This document shows, piece after piece, positions 16,834 to 25,091 of a DNA stretch of 64,000 bases. A model generated the notes under the pieces. That model was not told where the DNA came from. It did not search any database and saw only the letters and a program-made list of their open reading frames with translations. Origin of the DNA: Cyanosarcina radialis HA8281-LM2. Lineage in GTDB: Bacteria > Cyanobacteriota > Cyanobacteriia > Cyanobacteriales > CCAP-1448. The position numbers and the translations under genes were made by a program. The DNA is taken from contig JAHHHA010000004.1 of NCBI GenBank assembly GCA_019359615.1, positions 186,001 through 250,000 on the forward strand. The letters are read 5' to 3'. Each line of letters begins with the position of its first letter. Position 1 is the stretch's first letter.

Positions 16834-18264
16834 ATGAATCTTGACTCCAACACGTTCGATCGCGAAGCACATCAAGAAGATCTCGAACTGACGTTGCATT
16901 CCGAGGAATATAGCCTGTTAACCGATCTGTACCAACTAACAATGGCAGCTTGTTACGTCGGTGAGGGTTTGGAAGAGAGAACAGCCAGTTTTGAGATGTT
17001 CGTTCGCCGCTTGCCAGCAGGTTTTGGCTACTTAATTGCCATGGGGCTAGAACAAGTCTTGGATTACCTGCAAAAACTGCGTTTCAGTTCCTCTCAAATC
17101 GCGGCTTTGCAGGCCACAGGCATTTTTGCCAGCGCCCCTACCAGGTTTTGGTCGTTACTAGAGAGTGGCAGCTTTACAGGAGATGTGTGGGCAGTGCCAG
17201 AGGGAACGGCAATTTTTCCCCACGAGCCGATCTTGCGCGTAGAAGCACCGCTATGGCAAGCGCAGTTAGTAGAAACTTATTTATTGAACGCCATCAACTA
17301 CCAAACTTTAATTGCCACCAGGGCGGCCAGATTGCGAGATATCGCCGGATCTGAAACTACGCTGTTAGAATTCGGCACCAGACGAGCTTTTAGTCCTCAA
17401 GCCTCTTTATGGGCAGCACGGGCAGCCCTAGCAGCCGGATTCGATGCTACTTCCAACGTCCTAGCAGCTTTAAAACTAGGTCGCCAACCCAGCGGCACTA
17501 TGGCTCATGCGTTAGTGATGGCGCTCAAAGCTACAGAGGGGAGCGAAGCCGAGGCCTTTGCTGCTTTTCATCGATATTTTCCTGGCGCACCCCTATTAAT
17601 CGATACTTACGATTCGATCGCGGCTGCCGAACATTTAGCCGCACGAGTAAAATCGGGAGAAATGGAACTATCTGGCGTGCGGATCGATTCGGGTGACTTA
17701 GTGACGCTATCCCAACAAGTTTGCAAGCTGCTACCAGGGGTTTCGATCTTTGCCAGCGGGGATTTAGACGAGGGGGAAATTGCCCGACTCAAAGCGGCTG
17801 GGGCCGAGATCGACGGCTACGGTATCGGTACGCGCTTGGTAACGGGAACACCCGTCAATGGGGTGTATAAACTAGTAGAAATCGATGGGATGCCAACCAT
17901 GAAGCGATCGCACAGTAAAGCCACCTATCCGGGGCGCAAGCAAATCTGGCGGCGGTTTGCAGGAACTCAGATGCAGATCGATCGCTTAGGACTTGCAGGA
18001 GAGAGGGAGATGGGGAGATGGGGAGATGGGGAGATGAGAGCAACTTCAGAAGCAACTATAGAGGAAAAACCCCTACTTCAGTTGATACTCAAACAAGGTC
18101 AAAGAGTACAACCACCATCTACCCTAGATGAAATTAGAAAACGCACCGATGCCTCTGTCGCTAGCTTACCTGCTGCCACCCGTCATTTAGATAATCCCAC
18201 CCCGCCAGTTGTAGAAATCTCTCAGGCGTTATTGGAGCTAACCGCACAAACCGAGAAGGAGTGA
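16834..18264 (+). CDS. pncB: Nicotinate phosphoribosyltransferase
   Basis: The product is 476 residues. It joins nicotinate to PRPP, giving nicotinate mononucleotide in NAD salvage. TDLYQLTMAACYV near the N-terminus, EFGTRRAFSPQAS, GTMAHALVMAL, LIDTYDS, VRIDSGDL and GYGIGTRLVTG are family landmarks. A segment at about residues 389-403 ([14 protein letters not shown]) is encoded by GAGATGGGG repeat DNA and sits in the variable C-terminal part, so the enzyme core is intact. It is followed by nadD after 18 bp. The three NAD genes pncB, nadD and nrtR form one probable operon. Confidence 0.93.
   Translation: MNLDSNTFDREAHQEDLELTLHSEEYSLLTDLYQLTMAACYVGEGLEERTASFEMFVRRLPAGFGYLIAMGLEQVLDYLQKLRFSSSQIAALQATGIFASAPTRFWSLLESGSFTGDVWAVPEGTAIFPHEPILRVEAPLWQAQLVETYLLNAINYQTLIATRAARLRDIAGSETTLLEFGTRRAFSPQASLWAARAALAAGFDATSNVLAALKLGRQPSGTMAHALVMALKATEGSEAEAFAAFHRYFPGAPLLIDTYDSIAAAEHLAARVKSGEMELSGVRIDSGDLVTLSQQVCKLLPGVSIFASGDLDEGEIARLKAAGAEIDGYGIGTRLVTGTPVNGVYKLVEIDGMPTMKRSHSKATYPGRKQIWRRFAGTQMQIDRLGLAGEREMGRWGDGEMRATSEATIEEKPLLQLILKQGQRVQPPSTLDEIRKRTDASVASLPAATRHLDNPTPPVVEISQALLELTAQTEKE
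18004..18036. repeat. GAGATGGGG nonamer repeat inside pncB
   Basis: Three and a half units of GAGATGGGG lie in frame. The same nonamer forms the long array at 39160-39213 and, inverted, the CCCCATCTC runs at 22370-22400 and 29030-29065. Confidence 0.85.
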
Positions 18265-18282
18265 GGGAGAAGTCAAAAAACA

Positions 18283-18939
18283 ATGAACGATGAACGCTTG
18301 AAACTCAACACTCAACACTCAACACTTCACACTCCGAGCGGAGCGAGGATTGCCTTATTTGGAACCAGTGCCGATCCGCCAACTGCGGGACATCAAGCAA
18401 TTATGAATTGGCTGTCAGAGAATTACGATCGAGTAGTAGTTTGGGCATCCGACAATCCGTTGAAATCGCATCAAACTCCTTTGTTTCATCGAGAAGCGAT
18501 GTTGAGGTTGTTAATTGAAGAGATCGAACCCCCCAGGCATAATCTGAGGGTGTACTCAGAATTGAGCAGTCCCAGAACCATAGATACGCTGCAAAAAGCC
18601 AAAACAATTTGGGCCTCAGCACAATTTACGCTCGTCATTGGTTCCGACTTGGTAAATCAGTTGCCTCGTTGGTATCGAGCCAGAGATTTGTTGCAGCAAG
18701 TGCAGTTGCTCGTTGTTCCGCGACCTGGATCGCCAATAGATCCAACGGGGATACAGCAGTTGGAACAAATGGGTGCTAAGGTAGCGATCGCTTCTTTATC
18801 CGCACCATCAGTTTCCTCTACTGCTTATCGGGAACAAAGAGATCCTCACGCTTTAACGCCAACAGTTGAGGCATACATTAATCGAGAACGCTTGTACCTA
18901 TGCCAGAACGCGGCCACAGAAATATCCCAGGTTCGTTAA
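18283..18939 (+). CDS. nadD: Nicotinate-nucleotide adenylyltransferase family protein
   Basis: The product is 218 residues. It adenylylates nicotinate mononucleotide to deamido-NAD. ALFGTSADPPTAGHQ is the nucleotidyltransferase HxGH-type motif, and SAPSVSSTAYREQ corresponds to the ISSTxIR motif. DNPLKSH and VIGSDLVNQLPRW are also typical. The first 20 residues (LNTQHSTLHTPS) are encoded by an AACACTC tandem repeat. A later start is not obvious because no ATG occurs before the first motif. Its end overlaps nrtR by 40 bp. The short divergent form of NadD is common in cyanobacteria. Confidence 0.88.
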   Translation: MNDERLKLNTQHSTLHTPSGARIALFGTSADPPTAGHQAIMNWLSENYDRVVVWASDNPLKSHQTPLFHREAMLRLLIEEIEPPRHNLRVYSELSSPRTIDTLQKAKTIWASAQFTLVIGSDLVNQLPRWYRARDLLQQVQLLVVPRPGSPIDPTGIQQLEQMGAKVAIASLSAPSVSSTAYREQRDPHALTPTVEAYINRERLYLCQNAATEISQVR

Positions 18940-19643
18940 AGCAACCATTAGCTGATTTTAAAGTCGGAGTTGATAATGCGATCTTTTCGGTCGATACCGA
19001 GCGAAATCGCTTGTTAATTTTGTTAGTCAAGCGTCAGGACGAACCTTTTCTAGGTCAGCGGTCTTTGCCTGGAACTTTAGTCCGTCAAGGAGAATCATTG
19101 GAAGACGCTGCCTATCGGATTCTCGCTGAGAAAATTAGAGTAGAAAACTTATATTTAGAACAGTTATATACCTTTGGCGGGCCTGGACGAGATCCGAGAG
19201 AAGATGCGACGAGTTATGGAGTGCGTTATTTATCAGTTAGTTACTTTGCTTTGGTGAGATTTGCTGAAGCGGAGTTAATTTATCAAACCACTGGCGACGT
19301 TGCTTGGTATCCGATCGAAGATATTCCCAAGCTGGCTTTCGATCACGAGAGAATTTTACAGTATGGATATCAGCGCTTGCGTAACAAATTAGAGTATAGT
19401 CCGATCGCTTTTGAAGTTTTACCAGAAGTCTTTACTTTGAACGATTTATACCAACTATATACTACTGTTTTAGGCGAAAATTTTTCCGATTATTCTAACT
19501 TTCGATCCCGCTTGCTCAAGCTAGGTTTTTTATGCGATACAGGCATTAAAGTTTCTCGTGGAGCGGGCCGTCCTGCTAGTTTGTATCGATTTGACTCGAA
19601 AGCTTTTGCACCTTTAAAAGATAAGCCATTAGTCTTTATTTAA
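18900..19643 (+). CDS. nrtR: NrtR-type Nudix transcriptional repressor of NAD genes
   Basis: The product is 247 residues. The N-terminal Nudix fold (about 20-150) has VLL-type strands and a decayed Nudix box: GTLVRQGESLEDAAYRILAEKI lacks the REx2EE core. That suggests ligand binding rather than hydrolysis, as known for NrtR regulators sensing ADP-ribose. The C-terminal winged helix (about 170-240) has FTLNDLYQLYTTVLG and the RGAGRPASLYRF wing. It overlaps nadD by 40 bp in another frame, so translation is probably coupled. Its likely targets are this operon and other NAD genes; no NAD synthetase gene is in the window. Confidence 0.9.
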   Translation: MPERGHRNIPGSLKQPLADFKVGVDNAIFSVDTERNRLLILLVKRQDEPFLGQRSLPGTLVRQGESLEDAAYRILAEKIRVENLYLEQLYTFGGPGRDPREDATSYGVRYLSVSYFALVRFAEAELIYQTTGDVAWYPIEDIPKLAFDHERILQYGYQRLRNKLEYSPIAFEVLPEVFTLNDLYQLYTTVLGENFSDYSNFRSRLLKLGFLCDTGIKVSRGAGRPASLYRFDSKAFAPLKDKPLVFI

Positions 19644-20059
19644 AGATCGACATTGCCACTATTCAAAACCCCCGGTTGCTTTCTACCGCCAAATCAATTC
19701 AGCGGCTCATATAGCGGAACTAAATCGTTGATGAAATTTCTGGTAGTCAGGCAGAAAAGCCTGCCGTAGGATAGCCGGGATGGCTATCCCACAAGAATTG
19801 GATTTGAGATTTACAGATGCGATCGCATCTTCCTCAAGACGTAAGCAAGATTTCCTTCTCATGACATACAGGTGTTCGATCTCCCTACGATAGGCTGAAG
19901 ATATAACGGAATCGCGGCGTTTTTCAACGCGCAAATTCAATAGACATCTCCCACAATTATGCTTGTGAGGTAGGTAGGATGCCTACCGTTGAGTTTAATT
20001 TCTGGAGAGGTCTAATAAACGTCGAAATCAAACAGCATCGCAATCGTCGGAGGGAAAAA
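19644..20059. repeat. Spacer with inverted-repeat copy at 19746-19799
   Basis: This 416-bp spacer carries GGCAGAAAAGCCTGCC and ATAGCCGGGATGGCTAT followed by CCCACAAGAATT, the family seen at 5437 and 12695. Near 19968 GGTAGGTAGGATGCCTACC forms another small palindrome. An in-frame extension of the next gene back to 19979 is not supported. No RNA gene was seen. Confidence 0.5.
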
Positions 20060-20419
20060 ATGAAACTTCTAAAACTTTCTAATCTTGTTGGCAAGGGATT
20101 GCTCGTAGCTGGTTTAGCAACTTTGTCCTTAGCTTTACCTGCAACCGCCAACACCACAGCCGCAAACGACTATCGACTAGCACAAGCAACAACAGACGAT
20201 AGCACGAGTGGCAGCAGAGATATCAATTATTACCCAGCGATGAACGATTATCAAATCGGTCGTCACGGCTTGTCAGCGCCGAGGTCGGTGGATGGCACTC
20301 GCCAAACCCAATCGACATCGACATCAAGTAATGGCATCGGTGGTCCCGACGGCGTAGATATCAATCGCTACGAAGAAATGAACGATTATCAAATCGGTCG
20401 TCACGGTATGTGGTACTAG
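20060..20419 (+). CDS. Small secreted protein with duplicated MNDYQIGRHG motif
   Basis: The product is 119 residues from ATG 20060, with GGAGGG about 6 bp upstream. A signal peptide is clear (MKLLKLSNLVGKGLLVAGLA to ALPATANT, cleavage near residue 31). The mature part is polar and contains two copies of a motif: INYYPAMNDYQIGRHG (about 56-71) and INRYEEMNDYQIGRHG (about 101-116). They are joined by a Ser/Thr/Gln-rich linker. The family was not recognised and no enzymatic residues are evident. Export to periplasm or outside the cell is inferred from the signal peptide. It is a single gene with its own spacer on both sides. Confidence 0.8.
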   Translation: MKLLKLSNLVGKGLLVAGLATLSLALPATANTTAANDYRLAQATTDDSTSGSRDINYYPAMNDYQIGRHGLSAPRSVDGTRQTQSTSTSSNGIGGPDGVDINRYEEMNDYQIGRHGMWY

Positions 20420-20543
20420 TTGAAATCGGTTCTTTTTTTGAACAAAAAATGACCTTGTAAGGGTAAAGGGCAAAGGTACTAGGTGATTTCTATTTTTCTC
20501 TTGTGCCTTGCCCTATACTCTGTGTAGTCCCAAATGGAAGTCT

Positions 20544-20975
20544 CTACCGATCGGATTTCAGAGGTTTGGGAGGCGAGGTTGGAGTTAAGGGATCTCGATC
20601 GCGAACTAACAACAAGGGCACGCTCAATATGCCTAGAGTAATTACCACTACCGTCATTATCCAGACGGCGAAGCGATTCGGTCGGTAATCTCCTCGTTCG
20701 ATTTGCCAGAAGACTCGATCGTATCGCCAAGCAGCGAGAGCGATAGTGGCAATCCCAAAAATCACTAAACTTACACCCAGGTTTTCTGAATTAAAAATCG
20801 GGTTTACGGGCATTTCTTGCTGAGTAATGGCTACTCTAAGCTGTTGCAGAAATAGACCAAAACGAGCGATGGCAAATCCAAAACCAATCAAGGCTACAGA
20901 GGTACGCAGCCACGCTAAGAAGGTGCGCTCGTTAGCTTGATGTTCGCGCTGGCGATCGTTGGATGGCCCAGTCAT
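20544..20975 (-). CDS. DUF202 (YidH-like) small membrane protein
   Basis: The product is 143 residues. The N-terminal ANERTFLAWLRTSVALIGFGFAI is the hallmark of DUF202 proteins. Three membrane segments are visible (about 20-45, 68-85 and 105-125). The molecular function of the family is unknown. It is divergent from hemH, with 130 bp between start codons. Confident on family only. Confidence 0.88.
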   Translation of the reverse strand: MTGPSNDRQREHQANERTFLAWLRTSVALIGFGFAIARFGLFLQQLRVAITQQEMPVNPIFNSENLGVSLVIFGIATIALAAWRYDRVFWQIERGDYRPNRFAVWIMTVVVITLGILSVPLLLVRDRDPLTPTSPPKPLKSDR

Positions 20976-21107
20976 GATGTGTCCGTTGACTTACGTTAAA
21001 TGAGGATCGCGATTTTATGTATCTCTAGTTGCAAACTTCAACCATTAAAACTATATGATTGTTAAAATAGGTAACAAATCTGAAAAATAAAGGGATCTGT
21101 AGCAGCT

Positions 21108-22271
21108 ATGGGTCGTGTTGGGGTTTTACTACTGAATCTGGGCGGACCAGATGAAATAGAAGATGTACGTCCTTTTCTATTTAACCTATTTTCCGACCCT
21201 GAGATCATTCGTCTGCCATTTCCGTGGATGCAAAAACCGTTGGCGTGGATGATTTCTACCATGCGAGCGAAAAAATCTCAAAAGAACTACGAGCAAATTG
21301 GCGGCGGTTCCCCGCTGCGGCCGATTACCGAAGCCCAAGCTCAAGCCCTACAAGAACAATTGAGCGATCGCGGGCAAGAAGCTCAGATCTATATCGGGAT
21401 GCGCTATTGGCATCCATTTACCGAAGAAGCGATCGCCCGGATCGAGCGCGATGGCATTGAAAAGTTAGTAATTTTGCCCCTTTACCCGCAATTTTCCATC
21501 AGCACCAGCGGTTCTAGCTTTCGTCTTCTAGAAAAACTTTGGCAAGAAGACCCCAAACTCTCAAATATCGAATATACCGTCATTCCTTCTTGGTATCAGC
21601 AACCGGGATATCTGGAAGCGATGGCACAGCTAATCGCCCAAGAACTAGATACTTTCCCCGATCCCAGTAAAGTTAATATCTTTTTTAGCGCCCACGGCGT
21701 GCCCCTCAGTTATGTGGAAGAAGCTGGCGATCCCTACCAAAAAGAAATCGAAGAATGCACCCGCCTGATTATGCGGACGCTGAATCGATCGAATCCCTAC
21801 ACCCTGGCCTATCAAAGCCGCGTCGGCCCGGTAGAATGGCTCAAACCCTACACCGAAGAAGCCATTACCGAACTAGCTGCCAAAGATGTCAAGGATTTGC
21901 TAGTGGTACCGATCAGCTTTGTCTCAGAACACATCGAAACCTTACAAGAAATCGATATTGAGTACCGAGAGTTAGCTGAAGAATCTGGCATTCACGACTT
22001 CCGCCGCGTCCCAGCCCTCAACACTCATCCCCTATTTATCAGCGGTTTGGCAGATCTAGTCACTAGAGCGCTCAATTCTCCAAATCTGAAACTATCTCAA
22101 GTTCCACAGATGAAGAAGATGGTGAAGATGTACCCGCAAGAGCGGTGGGAATGGGGCATGACCACAGCCGCAGAAGTCTGGAACGGACGGCTGGCAATGA
22201 TTGGTTTTATCGCTTTGCTCATAGAATTAATCAGCGGCCGCGGCCCTTTGCATTTCATGGGATTGCTTTAG
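21108..22271 (+). CDS. hemH: Ferrochelatase with C-terminal CAB-like helix
   Basis: The product is 387 residues. It inserts ferrous iron into protoporphyrin IX, the last step of heme synthesis. [14 protein letters not shown] opens the protein. The catalytic region includes [13 protein letters not shown], with the active-site His, and later [13 protein letters not shown]. The C-terminal 45 residues hold [18 protein letters not shown], the chlorophyll-binding-like motif restricted to cyanobacterial and plastid ferrochelatases; it anchors the enzyme in the thylakoid and senses pigment supply. It is a single gene. Confidence 0.97.
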   Translation: MGRVGVLLLNLGGPDEIEDVRPFLFNLFSDPEIIRLPFPWMQKPLAWMISTMRAKKSQKNYEQIGGGSPLRPITEAQAQALQEQLSDRGQEAQIYIGMRYWHPFTEEAIARIERDGIEKLVILPLYPQFSISTSGSSFRLLEKLWQEDPKLSNIEYTVIPSWYQQPGYLEAMAQLIAQELDTFPDPSKVNIFFSAHGVPLSYVEEAGDPYQKEIEECTRLIMRTLNRSNPYTLAYQSRVGPVEWLKPYTEEAITELAAKDVKDLLVVPISFVSEHIETLQEIDIEYRELAEESGIHDFRRVPALNTHPLFISGLADLVTRALNSPNLKLSQVPQMKKMVKMYPQERWEWGMTTAAEVWNGRLAMIGFIALLIELISGRGPLHFMGLL

Positions 22272-22454
22272 GGAAGTGTTGAGTGTTGAGTGTGGAGTGT
22301 TGAGTTGTCAGTTGTCAGTTGTTAATTTTCCCCTCTGCTCCCCTGCTCCCCATCTCCTCACTCTTCGGCCTCTCTCCCCATCTCCCCATCCCCCCCTCTT
22401 CCCCTAAAGCTCGCTCCTGCTATAGTAGTGAACTGTAGGCTGTAGGGGAAAAAG
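22272..22454. repeat. Spacer of tandem heptamer and CCCCATCTC repeats
   Basis: GAGTGTT units (22277-22305) and GTCAGTT units are followed by CCCCTGCTCCCCATCTCC-type runs. The spacer separates hemH and argJ and contains no gene. Confidence 0.7.
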
Positions 22455-23789
22455 ATGGCAGACTGGCAGCAAGTTTCAGGTGGAATCACGGCTCCCAAGG
22501 GGTATCGCGCGGCAGGGATAGTAGCAGGGTTAAAACCTTCAGGACTGCCAGATCTAGCATTAATCGTCTCGGATACAGAAGCGATCGCCGCTGGGGTCTT
22601 CACTACCAGTCAAGTGCGGGCTGCTTGCGTAGATTATTGTCGCCAGCGCCTGCTTGCGAAGCACGGTGCCCGCGCTATCCTCTGCAATGCCGGACAAGCA
22701 AATGCGGCTACAGGCAGCCAAGGCTGGCTGGACGCGCTCGAAAGTGCGATGTTAGTGGCGCAAACTTTGAACGTCTCTTCCGATCTAGTGCTGCTAGCCT
22801 CTACTGGAGTCATCGGACGGCGGATCGAGATGGATGCCTTGCGAGCGGGTATTCCCCAAGTAGTGGCGGCTTTATCGCCTACTGGGGGCGAGTCCGCTGC
22901 CCAAGCGATCGTCACTACCGATTTAGTCACCAAATCGATCGCTTTAGAGACAACGATCGACGATCGCCCGGTTCGTATCGGCGGCATGGCTAAGGGTTCG
23001 GGGATGATTCACCCCCATATGGCAACCCTGCTAGCATTTGTCACCTGCGATGCTGCCGTTTCTCCTGCCCTCTGGCAACAAATGCTCAGTCGAGCGGCCG
23101 ATCGCAGTTTCAATCAAATTACGGTCGATGGCGATACCAGTACCAACGATAGCTTGATTGCTCTGGCTAACGGCGAGTCTCGCACCCCGGCGATTACCGA
23201 AATGGGGCCGGAAGCAGAAAAATTAGAGTCGATGCTGACGGCTGTTTGCCAGTATTTAGCCAAAGCTATAGCCCGCGATGGCGAGGGTGCAACTTGTTTA
23301 ATCGAAGTGGAAGTTACGGGCGCGACTGATGAAAAAGCTGCCTGTCAAGTTGCCAAAACCATTGCTGGTTCTTCTTTAGTCAAGTCGGCAATTTTTGGCC
23401 GCGATCCCAACTGGGGCAGAATTGCCGCCGCTGCGGGTCGTGCGGGAGTCTTTTTCGAGCAGGAAAATTTGCGAATTCAGCTAGGCGACTTTTTACTGAT
23501 GGAAAACGGTCAACCTTTGCCGTTCGATCGCGCTGCTGCTAGTGCTTATCTGAAACAGCAATCTGCCAGCCCAACTAAAGAGACGATCGCTACTAATACT
23601 AGCAATGAGTTAATGTCTGTCGAGTCCGGTCAACCAACAGCCTTCAGCCGTCCGGCATCCCCGGCTGATTTTACGGACAATACAGTGGCGATCACGGTTA
23701 GTATTGGCAATGGTTCCGGTACGGGTAAGGCTTGGGGTTGCGACCTAAGTTATGACTACGTGAAGATTAATGCCGAATACACAACTTAA
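22455..23789 (+). CDS. argJ: Bifunctional glutamate N-acetyltransferase / amino-acid acetyltransferase
   Basis: The product is 444 residues. It moves acetyl groups from acetylornithine to glutamate and can use acetyl-CoA, recycling acetyl in arginine synthesis. Self-cleavage occurs before the Thr of KGSGMIHPHMATLLAF (about residue 192); Gly-rich FGRDPNWGRIAAA is also present. It is longer than usual: after LLMENGQPLPFDRAAASAYLK there is about 35 extra residues that include ESGQPTAFSRPASPADF, a diverged repeat of the preceding segment. The last 21 codons are duplicated at 25797-25859. Confidence 0.95.
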   Translation: MADWQQVSGGITAPKGYRAAGIVAGLKPSGLPDLALIVSDTEAIAAGVFTTSQVRAACVDYCRQRLLAKHGARAILCNAGQANAATGSQGWLDALESAMLVAQTLNVSSDLVLLASTGVIGRRIEMDALRAGIPQVVAALSPTGGESAAQAIVTTDLVTKSIALETTIDDRPVRIGGMAKGSGMIHPHMATLLAFVTCDAAVSPALWQQMLSRAADRSFNQITVDGDTSTNDSLIALANGESRTPAITEMGPEAEKLESMLTAVCQYLAKAIARDGEGATCLIEVEVTGATDEKAACQVAKTIAGSSLVKSAIFGRDPNWGRIAAAAGRAGVFFEQENLRIQLGDFLLMENGQPLPFDRAAASAYLKQQSASPTKETIATNTSNELMSVESGQPTAFSRPASPADFTDNTVAITVSIGNGSGTGKAWGCDLSYDYVKINAEYTT

Positions 23790-23898
23790 ATGTCACTTTG
23801 GAGCCTAATTGTTTTGTGAAGGCGATCGATTAACCGAAGCGGTTGAGTTATGACAAAAATCCGATTGTTATCTATTAGAGATTACAGCGCGATCGGTT

Positions 23899-24056
23899 GG
23901 GGAGTTATACCGTATTTTTGCTGGATAACCCCACCAATTTGGGGAGTTATACCGTAAGATTACCGGATAATACCCCAGTTATCGGGAGTTATACCGCAGA
24001 TATGCGACATAATACCCCAAATAGGAGTTTTATCAAGCAAGGTGCGGTATAATATA
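23899..24056. repeat. Four tandem hairpin units, period about 42 bp
   Basis: Units start at about 23899, 23941, 23983 and 24022. Each begins GGGAGTTATACCG (GGAGTTTTATC in the last) and the first three end GGATAACCCC or ATAATACCCC, so each unit folds on itself. The last unit runs into GGTATAATATATAG. No matching repeat occurs elsewhere in the window. Confidence 0.75.
24048..24053 (+). promoter_or_regulatory. Candidate -10 box for the ABM gene
   Basis: A perfect TATAAT lies about 100 bp upstream of the ATG at 24154, at the edge of the hairpin array. A convincing -35 was not found. Confidence 0.35.
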
Positions 24057-24153
24057 TAGTTATGCGGCTCAAATTGCTGGTTGAGACATCGTTGAGTGTT
24101 ATTGATTTTTGTGTCAGAATGCTTCATGAAAACAGCAGTCTTGGAGGTCTAAG

Positions 24154-24768
24154 ATGCCTGTCGTGAGTAAAGCTAATGGCTTATTGGCTGAGTTTGCTAT
24201 CTTTCCAGTTGAGCCTGACAATCAAGCAAACTTAGTCGAAAAGGTTATTCAAAACATTGAGTCTGTTCTCAAGCACAATACAGGAGTTGTGTCTGGCACA
24301 GTGCTTCGTAGCCGCGATGGGTTAAGAGTAACAAGCTATACACAATGGGCGAATCAAGAATCTTATGTAGCTACTCAACCCTTCACAGATTTTGCTGTTC
24401 CTGATGTTCATCTGTTTGAGATCTTTGCTGAAGAGCCAGAAGATAGTGCATTGCAGCTTTCGTCAGGTATGAATGGACTAATCAATTTTGGCATCTTTAA
24501 GATGAAGCAACCCGAAAATCAAGCTCGATTCATAGAGTTATTTCGTGAGGCGCTAGTAATGGTGTCAGGGCAAGCAGGGTTGATTTCGACTCATGCTCAT
24601 CGTAGTTTAGACGGTTGGCGTTGTATTAATTTTGGGCATTGGCGATCGCTGGAGGAATATACAGCGATGGATGAAAACCGACCCTTTTCACCCCTCTTTG
24701 CTGAGATGCTTGATTTGGCAGATAACGAGTACCAGAAAACTTTGCACGAAGTTGTGTTTATAACTTGA
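24154..24768 (+). CDS. Tandem ABM-domain (dimeric alpha/beta barrel) protein
   Basis: The product is 204 residues. TTGGAGGT lies 6-8 bp before the ATG. Two ferredoxin-like ABM domains follow one another (about 9-93 and 109-200): AEFAIFPVEPDNQANLVEKV in the first, INFGIFKMKQPENQARFIELF in the second. Each ends with a W-x(3-4)-E-x-Y motif (WANQESYVA and WRSLEEYTA). Such domains occur in monooxygenases and heme-degrading or detoxifying enzymes; the substrate is unknown. The stop codon is 15 bp before an attC-like site, as in an integron gene cassette. Confidence 0.8.
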   Translation: MPVVSKANGLLAEFAIFPVEPDNQANLVEKVIQNIESVLKHNTGVVSGTVLRSRDGLRVTSYTQWANQESYVATQPFTDFAVPDVHLFEIFAEEPEDSALQLSSGMNGLINFGIFKMKQPENQARFIELFREALVMVSGQAGLISTHAHRSLDGWRCINFGHWRSLEEYTAMDENRPFSPLFAEMLDLADNEYQKTLHEVVFIT

Positions 24769-24785
24769 AGAGACGGCAAGCCGCC

Positions 24786-24872
24786 GCATAACAACCCTAG
24801 TGCAGCGGACGGTTGAGAGATCTTGGTGGTGATGCAAAAGTAATCTGCCGCCGCTGACCAGGAACGTTAGAT
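24786..24872 (+). other. Integron attC-like recombination site
   Basis: The site is 87 bp. It has a left core-like GCATAAC (one mismatch to RYYYAAC) and a right core GTTAGAT (fits GTTRRRY exactly). Imperfect inverted inner arms GTGCAGCGGACGG and CCGCCGCTGACC lie between them. Position directly behind a gene is as expected for a cassette. No integrase gene is in the window. Confidence 0.5.
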
Positions 24873-25091
24873 TGGCAACAAATATTTAGCAACTTTCGTC
24901 GATCGCTAAAAGATCTCAAATCGGTTCTATACATCGAGTTGTTATACTGGCGATCGCGATCGACTAATCCCATCAAGTATCCACTCCATATCGTTTCTCA
25001 ACCCGTATCTGGCAGCGAAGCTGAAAAACTGACCCAAGCAATTATGACAGCTTTAAATTTGCTGGTTCAAGCACTGACAACTCTCGTCTGA
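24867..25091 (+). pseudogene. 5'-truncated reading frame starting at the attC-like edge
   Basis: 74 codons without a stop run from the attC-like right core to TGA at 25091 (LDWQQIFSNFRRSLKDLK, VLYIELLYWRSR, HIVSQPVSGSEAEKLTQAI). There is no start codon until an internal ATG near the end. Composition looks like real protein. It overlaps the end of higA on the other strand by 25 bp. Probably the 3' remnant of a gene cut at the recombination site; the family was not recognised. Confidence 0.45.

Noticed and set aside
19979-20059. In-frame extension of the small secreted protein
   Set aside because: A clear GGAGGG site and signal peptide start at 20060; the upstream codons look like spacer and repeat DNA.
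23899-24056. Tandem hairpins read as a riboswitch for argJ
   Set aside because: They lie downstream of argJ and show direct repetition with drift, which does not fit any riboswitch I know.
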